Shown: positions 18,055 to 27,214, counted from the stretch's first letter. The stretch: 64,000 bases of DNA from Atopomonas hussainii (GCF_900109735.1 NZ_FOAS01000006.1:124001-188000); one strand, 5' to 3'. The notes: generated by a model from the sequence alone, not told the origin. Numbers and translations are program-made.

Positions 18055-18860
18055 TGCCCGCTCCTACGCAGCATCAAGGTCGGCGCGCCGGCCTCATCCA
18101 GCTCAAGGCGCGTAGGGCTTACGCCTTCGGCCAGCAAAGCGTCATACCAAGCTTGCGCACCCGGCCCTTGCACGGTTAAGCGCAAAACAAAATCGCGGCG
18201 CAAGGTGTTTTGCAGGGCGCCTAGCCACGGTTGTTGCGGCTCAGCCGGCCACTGCGCCAAGTTCACGCTGCCCAGCTCTTTTAATTGCAGCAGCAAGGTG
18301 CCGGCATCCGGCGCCAGCACGCCCAGCGGCTGTGCGGGGAAGAACTCATCCATATGCAGATACACACGGCGATTGCCACGCGTGATGCTGTACAGCACCA
18401 AGACGCGATCACGGCCATCGAGGCTGCCACGCAGCACCGCAAAGCGCTGGCCGTCATCCGGCCCGTAGAGCCGTGCGTTATCCAGCACGCTATTAGCAAT
18501 CAGGTTGCTCGCGCCACAGCGGCGCCCTTTGCAGGCGTACAGCAAGCTATAGCCCTGATCGAGCCACTGTTGCTCAGCATGCAAAAACGCCTCATCGGCG
18601 CTATGCCCGGTGGGAATCTGCCAACTTAACCGCTGCAAGGTGCCTTCGGCTTGTACGGTGCGATCGGCCCGTAACTGCCCACTGATGCGCTGCGGGGCAC
18701 TTAAATACACAGTGTAATCGGCCGGCGCAGCGGGGCTATGGGCACGTAAGTCAGCCCGCGGAAACGGCGCAAAGCCCTGCACCAGCGGCGTCTCTGCCAA
18801 GGCCAGCAGCGGCATTAAACCGGCACACACAGCGGCCACTAGGCCACGGATAAAGCTCAT
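18051..18860 (-). CDS. DUF4892-family exported protein
   Basis: A 269-residue protein with a signal peptide (about 1-22, ending LALA). It matches, as I remember the family, the Pseudomonas-enriched DUF4892 proteins: a middle region with QGYSLLYACKGRRCG and a later RVLVLYSITRGNRRVYLHMDEF. The pair of cysteines in ACKGRRC probably forms a disulfide in the periplasm. No function is established. It is preceded by AGGAGC at good spacing for ATG 18860, and shares an ATGA overlap with the downstream HIT gene. The upstream GST gene ends ten bases before it, so all three may be co-transcribed. Confidence 0.78.
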   Translation of the reverse strand: MSFIRGLVAAVCAGLMPLLALAETPLVQGFAPFPRADLRAHSPAAPADYTVYLSAPQRISGQLRADRTVQAEGTLQRLSWQIPTGHSADEAFLHAEQQWLDQGYSLLYACKGRRCGASNLIANSVLDNARLYGPDDGQRFAVLRGSLDGRDRVLVLYSITRGNRRVYLHMDEFFPAQPLGVLAPDAGTLLLQLKELGSVNLAQWPAEPQQPWLGALQNTLRRDFVLRLTVQGPGAQAWYDALLAEGVSPTRLELDEAGAPTLMLRRSGQ

Positions 18861-18869
18861 GAAAGCTCC

Positions 18870-19532
18870 TTAGCGGGTCAGCATGGATTGCGCCGTTTGC
18901 ACCAGTTTTTCGCTTTCTTTAGCGCGTTCCGGCACGGCTAAACCGCGCTGCACCGCTGGGCGCTCGGCCATGCGTTGCATCCACGCTTGCAGGCCAGTTA
19001 AACCATCGACACTCACCCCGGCCCATTCATGCACACGCACCCACGGGTAGGTGGCGATATCGGCAATGCTGTAATCACCGGCCAAGAAATCCACGCGTTG
19101 CAGACGGCTATCGAGCACTTCGTACAAGCGCCGGGTTTCGTTTTGGTAGCGCGCAATCGCCGAGGGAATCTTCTCGTCAAAATAACGGAAGAACACATTG
19201 GCTTGGCCTTGCATAGGGCCAACCCCGCCCATTTGGAACATCAGCCACTGGATAACCTGCGAGCGCCCTTGGACATCTGCCGGCAGCAGCTGGCCGGTTT
19301 TTTCCGCCAGATAGAGCAAGATGGCACCGGACTCAAACACAGCAAAATCGCCGGCATCGCGATCAATAATCGCCGGAATACGGCCATTGGGGTTGATCTT
19401 CAGGTAGTCCGGGGCTTTTTGTTCTTTCTTGTTAAAGTCCAGCGGGTGGACGCGGTACTCAAGGCCCAACTCTTCTAGCGCGATAGAGACTTTATGGCCA
19501 TTGGGGGTTGCTGCGGTGTAGAGCTCAATCAT
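18870..19532 (-). CDS. Glutathione S-transferase, YfcG/Nu-class-like
   Basis: A 220-residue cytosolic GST. The thioredoxin-fold N-terminal domain (about 1-82) begins with [19 protein letters not shown], where the Thr-Pro-Asn motif replaces the usual catalytic Tyr/Ser as in E. coli YfcG. It includes the cis-Pro loop GRIPAIID and the glutathione-binding [10 protein letters not shown]. The helical C-terminal domain has [15 protein letters not shown], also typical of the YfcG group, whose members have disulfide-bond reductase activity with glutathione. It is transcribed with the DUF4892 and HIT genes. The in vivo substrate is unknown. Confidence 0.9.
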   Translation of the reverse strand: MIELYTAATPNGHKVSIALEELGLEYRVHPLDFNKKEQKAPDYLKINPNGRIPAIIDRDAGDFAVFESGAILLYLAEKTGQLLPADVQGRSQVIQWLMFQMGGVGPMQGQANVFFRYFDEKIPSAIARYQNETRRLYEVLDSRLQRVDFLAGDYSIADIATYPWVRVHEWAGVSVDGLTGLQAWMQRMAERPAVQRGLAVPERAKESEKLVQTAQSMLTR

Positions 19533-19586
19533 GCCAACCTCAGAACAAGAACAGTGCCCTGAGGCTGGCGCGCAGCCTAAGACAAG

Positions 19587-20468
19587 TCAAGGCAATGACT
19601 CGTTTTTCGCAAGAAATTTGAGCATTTGCTCGACCACCAACTGACCACCTTCGGCGCTGTCTAAATGCAAATGATGGCCGCCGGGCAAGTTGTGATGCTC
19701 GATGTGCGTACCGGCTAACACAGTTTCTAGCTGCTGTTTTAACGGCGTGAGCAACATGCCTTGCTCGGCCAACAACAACAGCGTGGGCGCCTCAATGCGC
19801 TGCACAAACGCCAAGGCATGCGCGCGGCTTAAGCGCAGCGGCGACGGCAAGGTTAAGCGCGCATCGCTACGCCAAGTAAAGCCGCCTTCTACTGCCTCTA
19901 GACCACGCTCACAGAGGTGCTCGGCAGCCTCATAGGTGATCGAGCCCACCCCTTGCATACGCGCCTTCACAGCCAGCTCGCGCTCCGGGTACACCGGCTT
20001 ACGTTTGCCGCCTAAGGCCTCTTGCGCGCGGAGGAAGTCGGCCAGTTTTTGTGGTGCTTCGTCGGCCTCGGCGGTGTATGGCAACAGCCCGTCGATCAGC
20101 AGCAAACGCTGCACACGCTCAGGCAAACTGGCGCTTAACAACACGCCGATGATGCCGCCCATGGAATGCCCAGCCAAAGTGAACTGGGTAAAGCCCAAAC
20201 GGTCGGCCGCTAGCAACACATCGCTGACGTAATCCCACAGCCAATAACCGCAGCCGACGGCGCGATGATCCGACAAACCGTGCCCGGGCAAGTCCAGCGC
20301 CACCACGTAGTAACCTGCCGCAGCGAGCTGCGGCGCGACATGCACAAAAGTCGCCGAGTTATCCAACCAGCCATGCAGCAGCAAGATTGGCGGTAGCTCA
20401 GGATTGCCCCAGGCTTGCGCCGCGAGGGTTAAGTGGCCCAAGTCCAGACGTAACTGCTCAGCCGGCAT
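19587..20468 (-). CDS. Alpha/beta-hydrolase fold protein
   Basis: A 293-residue alpha/beta hydrolase with an oxyanion-hole motif (LLLHGWLDN), the nucleophile elbow GHSMGG (Ser at about 102) and a C-terminal His in GGHHLHLD. An Asp/Glu acid residue lies in the LLLAEQG region. Such enzymes act as esterases, thioesterases or haloalkane-type hydrolases; the substrate cannot be read from sequence. I prefer ATG 20468, which is six bases after GGAGG, to TTG 20474. It overlaps the next hydrolase gene upstream by 11 bp, so the two hydrolases are coupled. Confidence 0.87.
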   Translation of the reverse strand: MPAEQLRLDLGHLTLAAQAWGNPELPPILLLHGWLDNSATFVHVAPQLAAAGYYVVALDLPGHGLSDHRAVGCGYWLWDYVSDVLLAADRLGFTQFTLAGHSMGGIIGVLLSASLPERVQRLLLIDGLLPYTAEADEAPQKLADFLRAQEALGGKRKPVYPERELAVKARMQGVGSITYEAAEHLCERGLEAVEGGFTWRSDARLTLPSPLRLSRAHALAFVQRIEAPTLLLLAEQGMLLTPLKQQLETVLAGTHIEHHNLPGGHHLHLDSAEGGQLVVEQMLKFLAKNESLP

Positions 20469-21261
20469 GGGCAACCTCCACGGTATGGCGATGCATTTCT
20501 TGCAGAATTAACTCGGCGGTGGCCAGCGGCTGCTCCAGCGGGAACATATGCCCGCCTGGCATGCTCCGCACCGCACCGCGCTTAAGGCCTTTAGCAGCAC
20601 GCAAGTGATGTGGCATGACCACCCGGCTTTGCCGGCCGCGCACCACCGTCAGCGGCACTTGCAGGCTATTGAGCGGCGCCGGCTGGGTATGCGGCACATG
20701 GCGGAAAATAGCGATTTCCTTGTCAGGGTCGAACGACAAGCGCAGGCCTTGCTGGTCGGCGACAAAGCCGTGATCGACATAGTCACTTAAACACTGCGGA
20801 TCGAAGTGGCGGAACAAGGTTTTACCCGCGAAATAATCCCGCGCATTAGCAGCATCGTCGAACACCGCTTTACGCCCTAAGGTACGCCCCGCCGGGGTAA
20901 TGCGATCTATAAAGCCCATGCGCTTAGCGGCCCGAATCACCCATTGATCAATGGTGCCCAGTAGCGGCGAGTCCAGCATCACCAAGCCCCGATAGCGTTC
21001 GGGCTCGCGCAGCGCGGCATGCAAGTGCAGTACACCGCCCAGCGAGTGACCTACCCCCCACACCGGCTCAGGCTGCTGGCACAGATGAAACAGCAGCTCA
21101 TCCACTAGGCTGGCCCAGTTTTCATCCACCGGAAAGCGCGCATCGTGCCCGTGCATCGGCAGCGAGTGAACATCATGCACTGCGCTGAGCGGCGTCAGCA
21201 GCTTGCTGTAGGTCGCCGTGGGAAAACCATTGGCATGAGTAAAGAAGATGGACTGGCGCAT
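20458..21261 (-). CDS. Alpha/beta-hydrolase fold protein
   Basis: A 267-residue hydrolase beginning MRQSIFFTHANGFPTATY, a pattern common to a Pseudomonas group of alpha/beta hydrolases. The nucleophile elbow is GVGHSLGG (Ser at about 73), and a His near the C-terminus is in MPGGHMFPLE. ATG 21261 is the start used here; a TTG seven codons upstream is possible. A PsrA-like palindrome lies only 15-28 bp upstream of the start, which would suit regulation by fatty acid status. The gene overlaps the next hydrolase by 11 bp, suggesting the two act in one pathway, but no substrate can be assigned. Confidence 0.87.
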   Translation of the reverse strand: MRQSIFFTHANGFPTATYSKLLTPLSAVHDVHSLPMHGHDARFPVDENWASLVDELLFHLCQQPEPVWGVGHSLGGVLHLHAALREPERYRGLVMLDSPLLGTIDQWVIRAAKRMGFIDRITPAGRTLGRKAVFDDAANARDYFAGKTLFRHFDPQCLSDYVDHGFVADQQGLRLSFDPDKEIAIFRHVPHTQPAPLNSLQVPLTVVRGRQSRVVMPHHLRAAKGLKRGAVRSMPGGHMFPLEQPLATAELILQEMHRHTVEVAHAG

Positions 21262-21275
21262 GCGGCACTCGAAAT

Positions 21276-21289
21276 CAAACAACTGTTTG
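21276..21289 (-). promoter_or_regulatory. Candidate PsrA operator
   Basis: CAAAC-AACT-GTTTG is a perfect 5-4-5 palindrome. It fits the published PsrA consensus (G/C)AAAC(N2-4)GTTT(G/C) for the Pseudomonas fatty-acid-responsive regulator. It lies immediately upstream of the hydrolase start at 21261. A second palindrome, AATCAAA-CT-TTTGATT, is at 21320-21335. Chance occurrence cannot be excluded. Confidence 0.4.
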
Positions 21290-21398
21290 TTTTTGATAGC
21301 GCATGCGCGGCTTGATCACAATCAAACTTTTGATTACACGCCAAAAACGCCGCAACGATGGCGGATTTAGCACCACCACTGCGCGTTAAGCGTGCCGA

Positions 21399-22886
21399 TT
21401 AACTGTCGCTACGCACACGCCGCACAGCGTCTTGCCAGCCGGCGTAAAGATCGTCGCGACGGGCTTCGGCCAGCTGCGGCTGGAAACTGCGCTGGCAGTG
21501 CCACTGGGTGGCAATCTCGTCGAGACTGGCGTAAATACCAGCCTTAAGCCCGGCCATATAGGCCACACCCAGCGCCGTGGTTTCGGTGACCTCTGGGCGC
21601 TCTACGCTAACGCCTAAGATGTCGGTCAAGAACTGCATCACCCAGTTATTCACCACCATGCCGCCATCGACCCGCAGGGCACTGGGCGCCGCACTGCCGT
21701 CCGCTTTCATCGCTTCCAGTAAGTCGCGGGTTTGGTAGCACACCGACTGCAAACCCGCGGTGACGATTTCTTTGATGCCGGTATCGCGGGTTAGGCCAAA
21801 AATGGCGCCACGCGCTTTCGGGTCCCAATACGGTGCGCCAAGGCCGGTGAAAGCGGGCACCAGATACACGCCGCAATTTTCGCCGGTCGCCTCGGCCATG
21901 GCTTCGGTGTCTTTGGCATGGCTAATCAGCTGAATACCATCGCGCAGCCATTGCACGGCGGCACCCGCGACAAAAATGCTGCCCTCCACGGCATAGGTGA
22001 CTTGGCCGTTTAGGCGGTAACCCACGGTGGTGAGTAGGCGGTTTTGCGAGCGTACCGGCGTGCTACCGGTGTTCATCACCATAAAACAGCCGGTGCCGTA
22101 GGTGCTTTTCACCATGCCGGGGGCAAAACAGGCTTGGCCAAGCAGTGCCGCTTGTTGATCACCCGCCATGCCGAGCACAGGAATGGGTGCGCCAAGCAAC
22201 TCGGCATCACACACGCCGAAGTCGGCGGCGCAATCTTCTACCTGTGGTAACAGGCTGGCGGGAATCTCAAACAGTTTCAGCAGTTCGTCATCCCAGCACT
22301 GCTCATGGATGTTAAACAGCAATGTACGCGAGGCATTGGTGGCATCGGTTTTATGCGACTTGCCGCCGGTTAAGCGCCACAGCAAAAAGCTATCCACGGT
22401 GCCAAAGCGCAGTTCGCCTTTTTCGGCGCGCTCACGAGCACCGGGCACAGTGTGCAAAATCCAGCGCAGCTTGGTGGCCGAGAAGTACGGATCAATCAGC
22501 AAGCCGGTCTTGTCACTCACACGGCTTTCGTGGCCGGCGGCTTTTAGCTCGGCGCAGTAGTCGGCGGTGCGACGGTCTTGCCAAACAATTGCCGGGTGAA
22601 TCAGCTTGCCGCTTTGCGCATCCCACACCAAGGTGGTTTCGCGTTGGTTGGTGATGCCGATAGCCGCCACTTGCTCGGCGCCAATACCGGCATTGGCCAG
22701 TGCTTCGCGGCAGACTTTTAACGTGGTGAGCCAGACTTCTTCGCCGTCATGCTCTACCCAGCCATCCTGCGGAAAGTACTGCTTAAACTCCTGTTGCGCC
22801 CTGGCCACAGGTAAACCTTGCGGACTAAACACTATCGCGCGGCTAGACGTGGTGCCCTGATCGATGGCAAGCAAATAACGGCCCAT
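21399..22886 (-). CDS. glpK: Glycerol kinase
   Basis: GlpK phosphorylates glycerol to sn-glycerol-3-phosphate using ATP. The 495-residue length and motifs are standard: the N-terminal [15 protein letters not shown] phosphate loop, [29 protein letters not shown], and the FGGY signature [18 protein letters not shown]. The start is ATG 22886, preceded by AGGAG. In most pseudomonads glpF, the glycerol facilitator, is just upstream of glpK. Here the upstream neighbour is ybaK, and no facilitator is in the window. A pair of 13-bp direct repeats in its promoter may be regulatory half-sites for GlpR. Confidence 0.97.
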   Translation of the reverse strand: MGRYLLAIDQGTTSSRAIVFSPQGLPVARAQQEFKQYFPQDGWVEHDGEEVWLTTLKVCREALANAGIGAEQVAAIGITNQRETTLVWDAQSGKLIHPAIVWQDRRTADYCAELKAAGHESRVSDKTGLLIDPYFSATKLRWILHTVPGARERAEKGELRFGTVDSFLLWRLTGGKSHKTDATNASRTLLFNIHEQCWDDELLKLFEIPASLLPQVEDCAADFGVCDAELLGAPIPVLGMAGDQQAALLGQACFAPGMVKSTYGTGCFMVMNTGSTPVRSQNRLLTTVGYRLNGQVTYAVEGSIFVAGAAVQWLRDGIQLISHAKDTEAMAEATGENCGVYLVPAFTGLGAPYWDPKARGAIFGLTRDTGIKEIVTAGLQSVCYQTRDLLEAMKADGSAAPSALRVDGGMVVNNWVMQFLTDILGVSVERPEVTETTALGVAYMAGLKAGIYASLDEIATQWHCQRSFQPQLAEARRDDLYAGWQDAVRRVRSDS

Positions 22887-22945
22887 AACATGCTCCTGAT
22901 GAGGTCTTGGCTAGCTGTGGCGCATGGCCCACGCTGCCCTTTGTT

Positions 22946-22974
22946 GTGTTTATTCGCAGTGGTGTTTATTCGCA
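22946..22974. repeat. Tandem 13-bp direct repeat in the glpK promoter region
   Basis: GTGTTTATTCGCA occurs at 22946-22958 and again at 22962-22974, a period of 16 bp. It lies 60 to 88 bp upstream of the glpK start. The TTCGC core resembles half of the TTCG-N4-CGAA palindromes seen upstream of glpR and glpD, so the pair may be a binding site for GlpR. This is inference from spacing and similarity. Confidence 0.5.
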
Positions 22975-22979
22975 GGCGC

Positions 22980-23450
22980 TTAATCGCCACGGCCAATATC
23001 GGCCCACTCAGCTTGAGTTAAGCGCTGCAAATCCGCAGGCGCTAACGCCACATCTAAGCCGCGCTTACCGCCGCTCACGTATATCTGCGCCAAGTATTGC
23101 GCGCTGCTGTCAATAAAAGTGCGCAGGCGTTTTTTCTGCCCCAGCGGGCTGATGCCGCCAACGCGATAACCGGTGGTTTTTTCGGCCAGTTTGACATCGG
23201 CCATCTGCACTTTCTTAACCTTAGCGGCTGCGGCCAAAGCTTTTAAGTCTAAGGTACCGCTCACCGGCACGACGGCAACCAGCAGCTCGCCTTCGGCATC
23301 GGCCAACAAGGTTTTAAACACGTGGGCTGGTTCAAGGCCTAATTTGTCGGCGGCCTCTAGGCCGTATGACGGCGCCTTAGGGTCATGCTCATAAGGCATG
23401 GCACGGTGGGCAACGCGCTGTTTCTCAAGTAGCTTTAGGGCCGGCGTCAT
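22980..23450 (-). CDS. ybaK: Cys-tRNA(Pro)/Cys-tRNA(Cys) deacylase, YbaK/EbsC family
   Basis: YbaK hydrolyses cysteine wrongly attached to tRNA-Pro. The 156-residue length fits, with recognisable motifs: [21 protein letters not shown] around 45-65 and the [16 protein letters not shown] signature that holds the active-site Gly loop. The family Lys in the FKTL motif is present. The gene sits between glpK and glpR, on the minus strand like glpK, with the divergent glpR promoter upstream. In P. aeruginosa the corresponding gene, as I recall, is next to glpF. Its place here between glpK and glpR suggests local rearrangement around the lost facilitator gene. Confidence 0.93.
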   Translation of the reverse strand: MTPALKLLEKQRVAHRAMPYEHDPKAPSYGLEAADKLGLEPAHVFKTLLADAEGELLVAVVPVSGTLDLKALAAAAKVKKVQMADVKLAEKTTGYRVGGISPLGQKKRLRTFIDSSAQYLAQIYVSGGKRGLDVALAPADLQRLTQAEWADIGRGD

Positions 23451-23474
23451 GGATGCGCTCTGTTCTTATCTATG

Positions 23475-23486
23475 TTCGTTTGCGAA
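23475..23486. promoter_or_regulatory. Candidate GlpR operator upstream of glpR
   Basis: TTCG-TTTG-CGAA, a 4-4-4 palindrome, lies in the gap between ybaK and glpR. It has the same TTCG-N4-CGAA geometry as the better palindrome upstream of glpD, as would be expected for autoregulation by GlpR. Confidence 0.5.
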
Positions 23487-23541
23487 AATCGCAGGCAGCT
23501 TATCGACCCGCCCGCCATCGGGCAAGACCAGCGGAGACCTT

Positions 23542-24297
23542 ATGCACCTCGCCCCCCGCCAGCGCGACATCCTTGAGCAGGTTCGTGAACGCGGCTACGT
23601 CAGCATTGATGAGCTAGTGCAAGCTTTTGCCGTAACGCCGCAAACCATCCGTCGCGATATCAACCAATTGGCGGAAAAGGGCCTGCTGCGGCGCTTTCAT
23701 GGTGGCGCGGCGAGCGACTCCAGCACGCAAAACACCGCATACGCCATGCGCGCCACGCAAATGCGCGAAGAAAAACGCCGCATTGCCGAAGCTGTTGCCG
23801 AGCAGATCCCCGATCATGCCTCGCTGTTTATTAACATCGGCACCACCAACGAAGCGATCGCCCGCGCCCTGCAAAACCACAAGGGCTTAAAGATCATCAC
23901 CAACAACCTGCATGTCGCCAGCCTGCTCAGCAGCAAGAGTGACTTCGAGGTGCTGGTCGCCGGCGGCACAGTGCGCGCCGACGGTGGCGTGGTAGGCCAG
24001 CCAACCGAAGACTTTATCCGTCAGTTTCGCGCCGATTACGCCATTGTCGGTATTAGCGGTATCGACGAAGACGGCAGCTTGCTCGACTTCGACTATCAAG
24101 AAGTGCGCGTTTCGCAAGCCATTATCGACAACGCACGGCAAGTCTGGCTGGCTGCCGACTCGAGCAAATTTGGCCGCAATGCCGTGGTGCGCTTAGGCCC
24201 GCTGAGCGTAGTGGACGCCCTGTTCACCGACGCCGCGCCGAGCAAAACCATCAGCCAGCAGCTTAAGCAGCACAAAATCGCCCTGCATTTGGTTTAA
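23542..24297 (+). CDS. glpR: DeoR-family glycerol-3-phosphate regulon repressor
   Basis: GlpR represses the glycerol genes until glycerol-3-phosphate binds. The 251-residue protein has an N-terminal DeoR winged helix-turn-helix at about 6-57 ([20 protein letters not shown]) and the DeoRC sugar-phosphate sensor domain ([30 protein letters not shown]). The start is ATG 23542, with GGAG nine bases upstream; the in-frame extension before it is intergenic. It is divergent from ybaK/glpK and parallel to glpD, so it is well placed to control both. Candidate operators are present on both sides. A hairpin at 24335-24360 follows it without a clear T-run. Confidence 0.95.
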   Translation: MHLAPRQRDILEQVRERGYVSIDELVQAFAVTPQTIRRDINQLAEKGLLRRFHGGAASDSSTQNTAYAMRATQMREEKRRIAEAVAEQIPDHASLFINIGTTNEAIARALQNHKGLKIITNNLHVASLLSSKSDFEVLVAGGTVRADGGVVGQPTEDFIRQFRADYAIVGISGIDEDGSLLDFDYQEVRVSQAIIDNARQVWLAADSSKFGRNAVVRLGPLSVVDALFTDAAPSKTISQQLKQHKIALHLV

Positions 24298-24431
24298 AAG
24301 CCCCTCGCCCTTAATGAGCTGACTCTCCTTCCACCACAGGCGCGCTACAGCACGCCTGTGCGCTTTGCCGTGGCCGTTTAGCAGAAAAATCATCAAACAG
24401 TGTTCCAGCTTGATCTTTTTGCGCTACTCTA

Positions 24432-24447
24432 TTTTCGGAAACGAAAA
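24432..24447 (+). promoter_or_regulatory. Candidate GlpR operator upstream of glpD
   Basis: TTTTCG-GAAA-CGAAAA is a perfect 6-4-6 palindrome 80 bp upstream of the glpD start, in the promoter region. It shares the TTCG-N4-CGAA core with the site upstream of glpR. A DeoR-type repressor is expected to bind such a site. Confidence 0.6.
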
Positions 24448-24526
24448 CAAACTCACCTTTTTCTCAACCAAAACCCTGTAAAAGACTCACCAGAAGTCAG
24501 GCCTGAAATCAGGAAGGATGCGCCGC

Positions 24527-26056
24527 ATGCCCATGTTCACTCCCGCACAAACAGCCGAAGACCAGCCGGTTTACGACCTGCTGATTGTTGGTGGTGGCAT
24601 TAATGGTGTCGGCATTGCCGCCGACGCCGCCGGACGCGGCCTAAAAGTGTTGCTCTGTGAGCAGCATGACTTGGCGCAGCACACCTCTTCAGCCAGCAGC
24701 AAGTTGATTCACGGCGGCCTGCGCTACTTAGAGCATTACGAGTTCCGCTTGGTGCGTGAAGCCCTGGCCGAGCGCGAAGTGCTGCTGGGCAAAGCGCCGC
24801 ATATCGTCAAACCCATGCGCTTCTTGCTGCCCCACCGCCCGCATCTGCGCCCTGCTTGGATGATTCGCGCAGGCCTGTTTCTGTACGACCACTTGGGCAA
24901 GCGCAAAAAGTTACCGGGCTCCAATGGCGTGCGCTTAAGTGCCGACAACCCGCTCCAGAGTTCGATTAAGCGCGCTTTTGAATATTCCGACTGTTGGGTA
25001 GATGACGCCCGCTTGGTGGTACTCAACGCCATGCAAGCGCGCGAACTAGGCGCCGATGTGCGCACCCGCACCCGCTGCCTGAGCGCCAAGCGCGAAAAAG
25101 GCCTGTGGAAAGCCACCCTGCAAAATGCCGACGGCAGCGAACAAGCGGTGAGTGCCCGCGCACTGGTCAACGCCGCCGGCCCGTGGGTGGCGCGTTTTAT
25201 TCGCGAAGACTTGAAACAACGCTCGCCCTACGGCATCCGCCTGATCAAAGGCAGCCACATCATAGTGCCGCGCCTAGAAGGCACTGAGCAGGCCTACATT
25301 CTGCAGAACGAAGACCAGCGCATCGTGTTCGTCATTCCGTATCTGGATCGTTTCAGCATGATCGGCACCACCGACGTGGAATACCGTGGCGACCCCGCTG
25401 AGGTTGCCATCAGCGAAGAAGAAATCGACTACCTGCTGCGCATCAGCAACGCGCACTTCAAGCAGCAGATCAACCGCGAAGACGTGTTGTCGACCTTCTC
25501 CGGCGTGCGCCCCTTGTGCGATGACGAGTCGGACGAGCCTTCCGCCATCACCCGCGATTACACCTTGTCGCTGGCGGTTAACCCCGGTGAAGCGCCGCTG
25601 TTATCGGTGTTTGGCGGCAAGCTGACCACCTATCGACGCTTGGCCGAAAGCGCGCTGGCACAGCTGAAGCCGTTCTTCCCGCATCAGCGCGGCGAGTGGA
25701 CTGCTTTTGCCCCACTGCCCGGTGGCGAAAACATTAGCGATGCTGCTGAGCTTATCCAGCAACTGCAGCAGCGTTTCTCTTGGCTGACGCCGAGCTTAGC
25801 GCAGCGTTGGGCCACCACTTACGGCAGCCGTGTATGGCAGTGGCTCGATGGCGTGCAATACCTCGAAGACCTAGGCCAACACATTGGCGCCGGGCTTTAC
25901 AGCCGCGAGGTCGATTACCTGTGCCGTGCCGAATGGGCAGTCAGTGCCGACGACATCCTCTGGCGCCGCACTAAGCTGGGTCTGTCAATGAGCCGCCCGC
26001 AACAACTGGCACTGGTGCATTACTTGGAAAAACACCCGCATTGCAACGCAGCCTGA
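24527..26056 (+). CDS. glpD: Aerobic glycerol-3-phosphate dehydrogenase
   Basis: GlpD is a membrane-associated FAD enzyme that oxidises glycerol-3-phosphate to dihydroxyacetone phosphate and passes electrons to quinone. The N-terminal FAD fold DLLIVGGGINGVGIAADAA and the hallmark SSASSKLIHGGLRYLEHYEF are exact family features, followed by MIGTTDVEYRGDP and FGGKLTTYRR. Three ATGs are close together. I take 24527, because AGGAAGG ends nine bases before it and touches the first ATG at 24518, giving about 509 residues. It is preceded by a strong candidate GlpR operator. It forms the glycerol catabolic pair with glpK and is clearly different from the GlpD-like protein of the 1.6-6.4 kb operon. Confidence 0.96.
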   Translation: MPMFTPAQTAEDQPVYDLLIVGGGINGVGIAADAAGRGLKVLLCEQHDLAQHTSSASSKLIHGGLRYLEHYEFRLVREALAEREVLLGKAPHIVKPMRFLLPHRPHLRPAWMIRAGLFLYDHLGKRKKLPGSNGVRLSADNPLQSSIKRAFEYSDCWVDDARLVVLNAMQARELGADVRTRTRCLSAKREKGLWKATLQNADGSEQAVSARALVNAAGPWVARFIREDLKQRSPYGIRLIKGSHIIVPRLEGTEQAYILQNEDQRIVFVIPYLDRFSMIGTTDVEYRGDPAEVAISEEEIDYLLRISNAHFKQQINREDVLSTFSGVRPLCDDESDEPSAITRDYTLSLAVNPGEAPLLSVFGGKLTTYRRLAESALAQLKPFFPHQRGEWTAFAPLPGGENISDAAELIQQLQQRFSWLTPSLAQRWATTYGSRVWQWLDGVQYLEDLGQHIGAGLYSREVDYLCRAEWAVSADDILWRRTKLGLSMSRPQQLALVHYLEKHPHCNAA

Positions 26057-26081
26057 TAGGTCCCTGTCAGGTTCTTTCCCG

Positions 26082-26114
26082 CCCGCCGCCTTACCACCGG
26101 CGGGTTCTTTTTTT
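26082..26114 (+). terminator. glpD terminator
   Basis: CCCGCCG pairs with CGGCGGG around CCTTACCAC, then TTC and a run of T residues, 26 bases after the glpD stop. Confidence 0.85.
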
Positions 26115-26173
26115 CTCCGCCCTGCCCTGCGGTTATCGCTGCCGTTGAGCACAGGTGATAGCATCCGCGCCCC

Positions 26174-27214
26174 ATGCGTATTGCCGACTTACACCAGACC
26201 CTCGCGCAGCTAGGCGCCCTGCCTGTCCACCAAGGACGGATCACCCGTGCTTGGCTTAACGGCAAAGCGCTGGACACCGGCACGCGCCATCAAAAAGCCG
26301 AAAACTTTTTACCCTTGCGTGTGCGTGAGGGACTGCCAGCAATAGCCACCCAGCTTGAGCAACTGGCCAGCATCAGCGAACGCCACCCCGGCGCCGATGG
26401 CTCGGCACGCTTGCTGGTTAAGCTGCACGATGGGCAGCTTGTGGAAAGCGTGCTGCTACCGCGCGATGGCTTGTGCGTATCCACCCAAGTGGGCTGCGCA
26501 GTGGGTTGCGTGTTCTGCATGACCGGCAAGAGCGGTCTGATTCGCCAAGTAGGCAGCGCCGAAATCGTCGCCCAAGTGGCACTGGCGCGGCGCGAACGCA
26601 GCGTGAAAAAGGTCGTGTTTATGGGCATGGGCGAACCGGCGCATAACCTCGACAACGTGCTCGAAGCCATCAACCTACTCGGCACCGAAGGCGGTATTGG
26701 CCACAAAAACTTAGTGTTCTCCACCGTCGGTGACCCGCGTGTGTTTGAGCGCCTACCGCAACAAGCCGTTAAACCGGCGTTGGCGCTGTCGTTACACACC
26801 ACCGATGCCGCTTTGCGCGCTCAGCTATTGCCGCGCGCACCGGCCTATGACCCTGCTGAGCTGATGGCCCTTGGCGAAGAGTACGCGCGCGCCACTGGCT
26901 ATCCGATTCAGTACCAATACACCCTGCTGGCCGGGATTAACGACAGCCAAGCGGAAATCGATCGGTTGCTCGAACTGTTCAAAGGCAAGTACGCAGTACT
27001 TAACCTGATCCCCTACAACAGCCTGCCCGACGACGACTACCAGCGCCCCAGCGGCGAGCGCATCGTGCAAATCGTGCGCTATCTGCACAGCCGTGGCGTA
27101 CTCACCAAAGTGCGCAACAGCGCCGGCCAAGATGTGGATGGCGGCTGCGGCCAACTGCGCGCCCGCGCGGATAAGCCCGAGCGCATTCGGCCACTACGGC
27201 AATCGGCGATTTAA
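26174..27214 (+). CDS. RlmN/Cfr-family radical SAM RNA methyltransferase (paralogue)
   Basis: This 346-residue radical SAM protein carries the 4Fe-4S motif CxxxCxxC at Cys108, Cys112 and Cys115 (GCAVGCVFCMTGK). It also has the methyl-carrying Cys of the RlmN/Cfr family at about 325 (DVDGGCGQLR) and the conserved GMGEPAHNLDNV motif. RlmN methylates C2 of A2503 in 23S rRNA and A37 of some tRNAs. The main rlmN of Pseudomonas sits in the hisS/ndk region, so this is probably a paralogue. Target base and RNA are unknown. It has a leading ATG at 26174 but a weak ribosome-binding site. It lies after glpD with a terminator between them. Confidence 0.85.
   Translation: MRIADLHQTLAQLGALPVHQGRITRAWLNGKALDTGTRHQKAENFLPLRVREGLPAIATQLEQLASISERHPGADGSARLLVKLHDGQLVESVLLPRDGLCVSTQVGCAVGCVFCMTGKSGLIRQVGSAEIVAQVALARRERSVKKVVFMGMGEPAHNLDNVLEAINLLGTEGGIGHKNLVFSTVGDPRVFERLPQQAVKPALALSLHTTDAALRAQLLPRAPAYDPAELMALGEEYARATGYPIQYQYTLLAGINDSQAEIDRLLELFKGKYAVLNLIPYNSLPDDDYQRPSGERIVQIVRYLHSRGVLTKVRNSAGQDVDGGCGQLRARADKPERIRPLRQSAI

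Noticed and set aside
21399-23450. A glycerol facilitator gene hidden in another frame
   Set aside because: No frame in this region codes for a protein with the six membrane segments and NPA motifs of GlpF.
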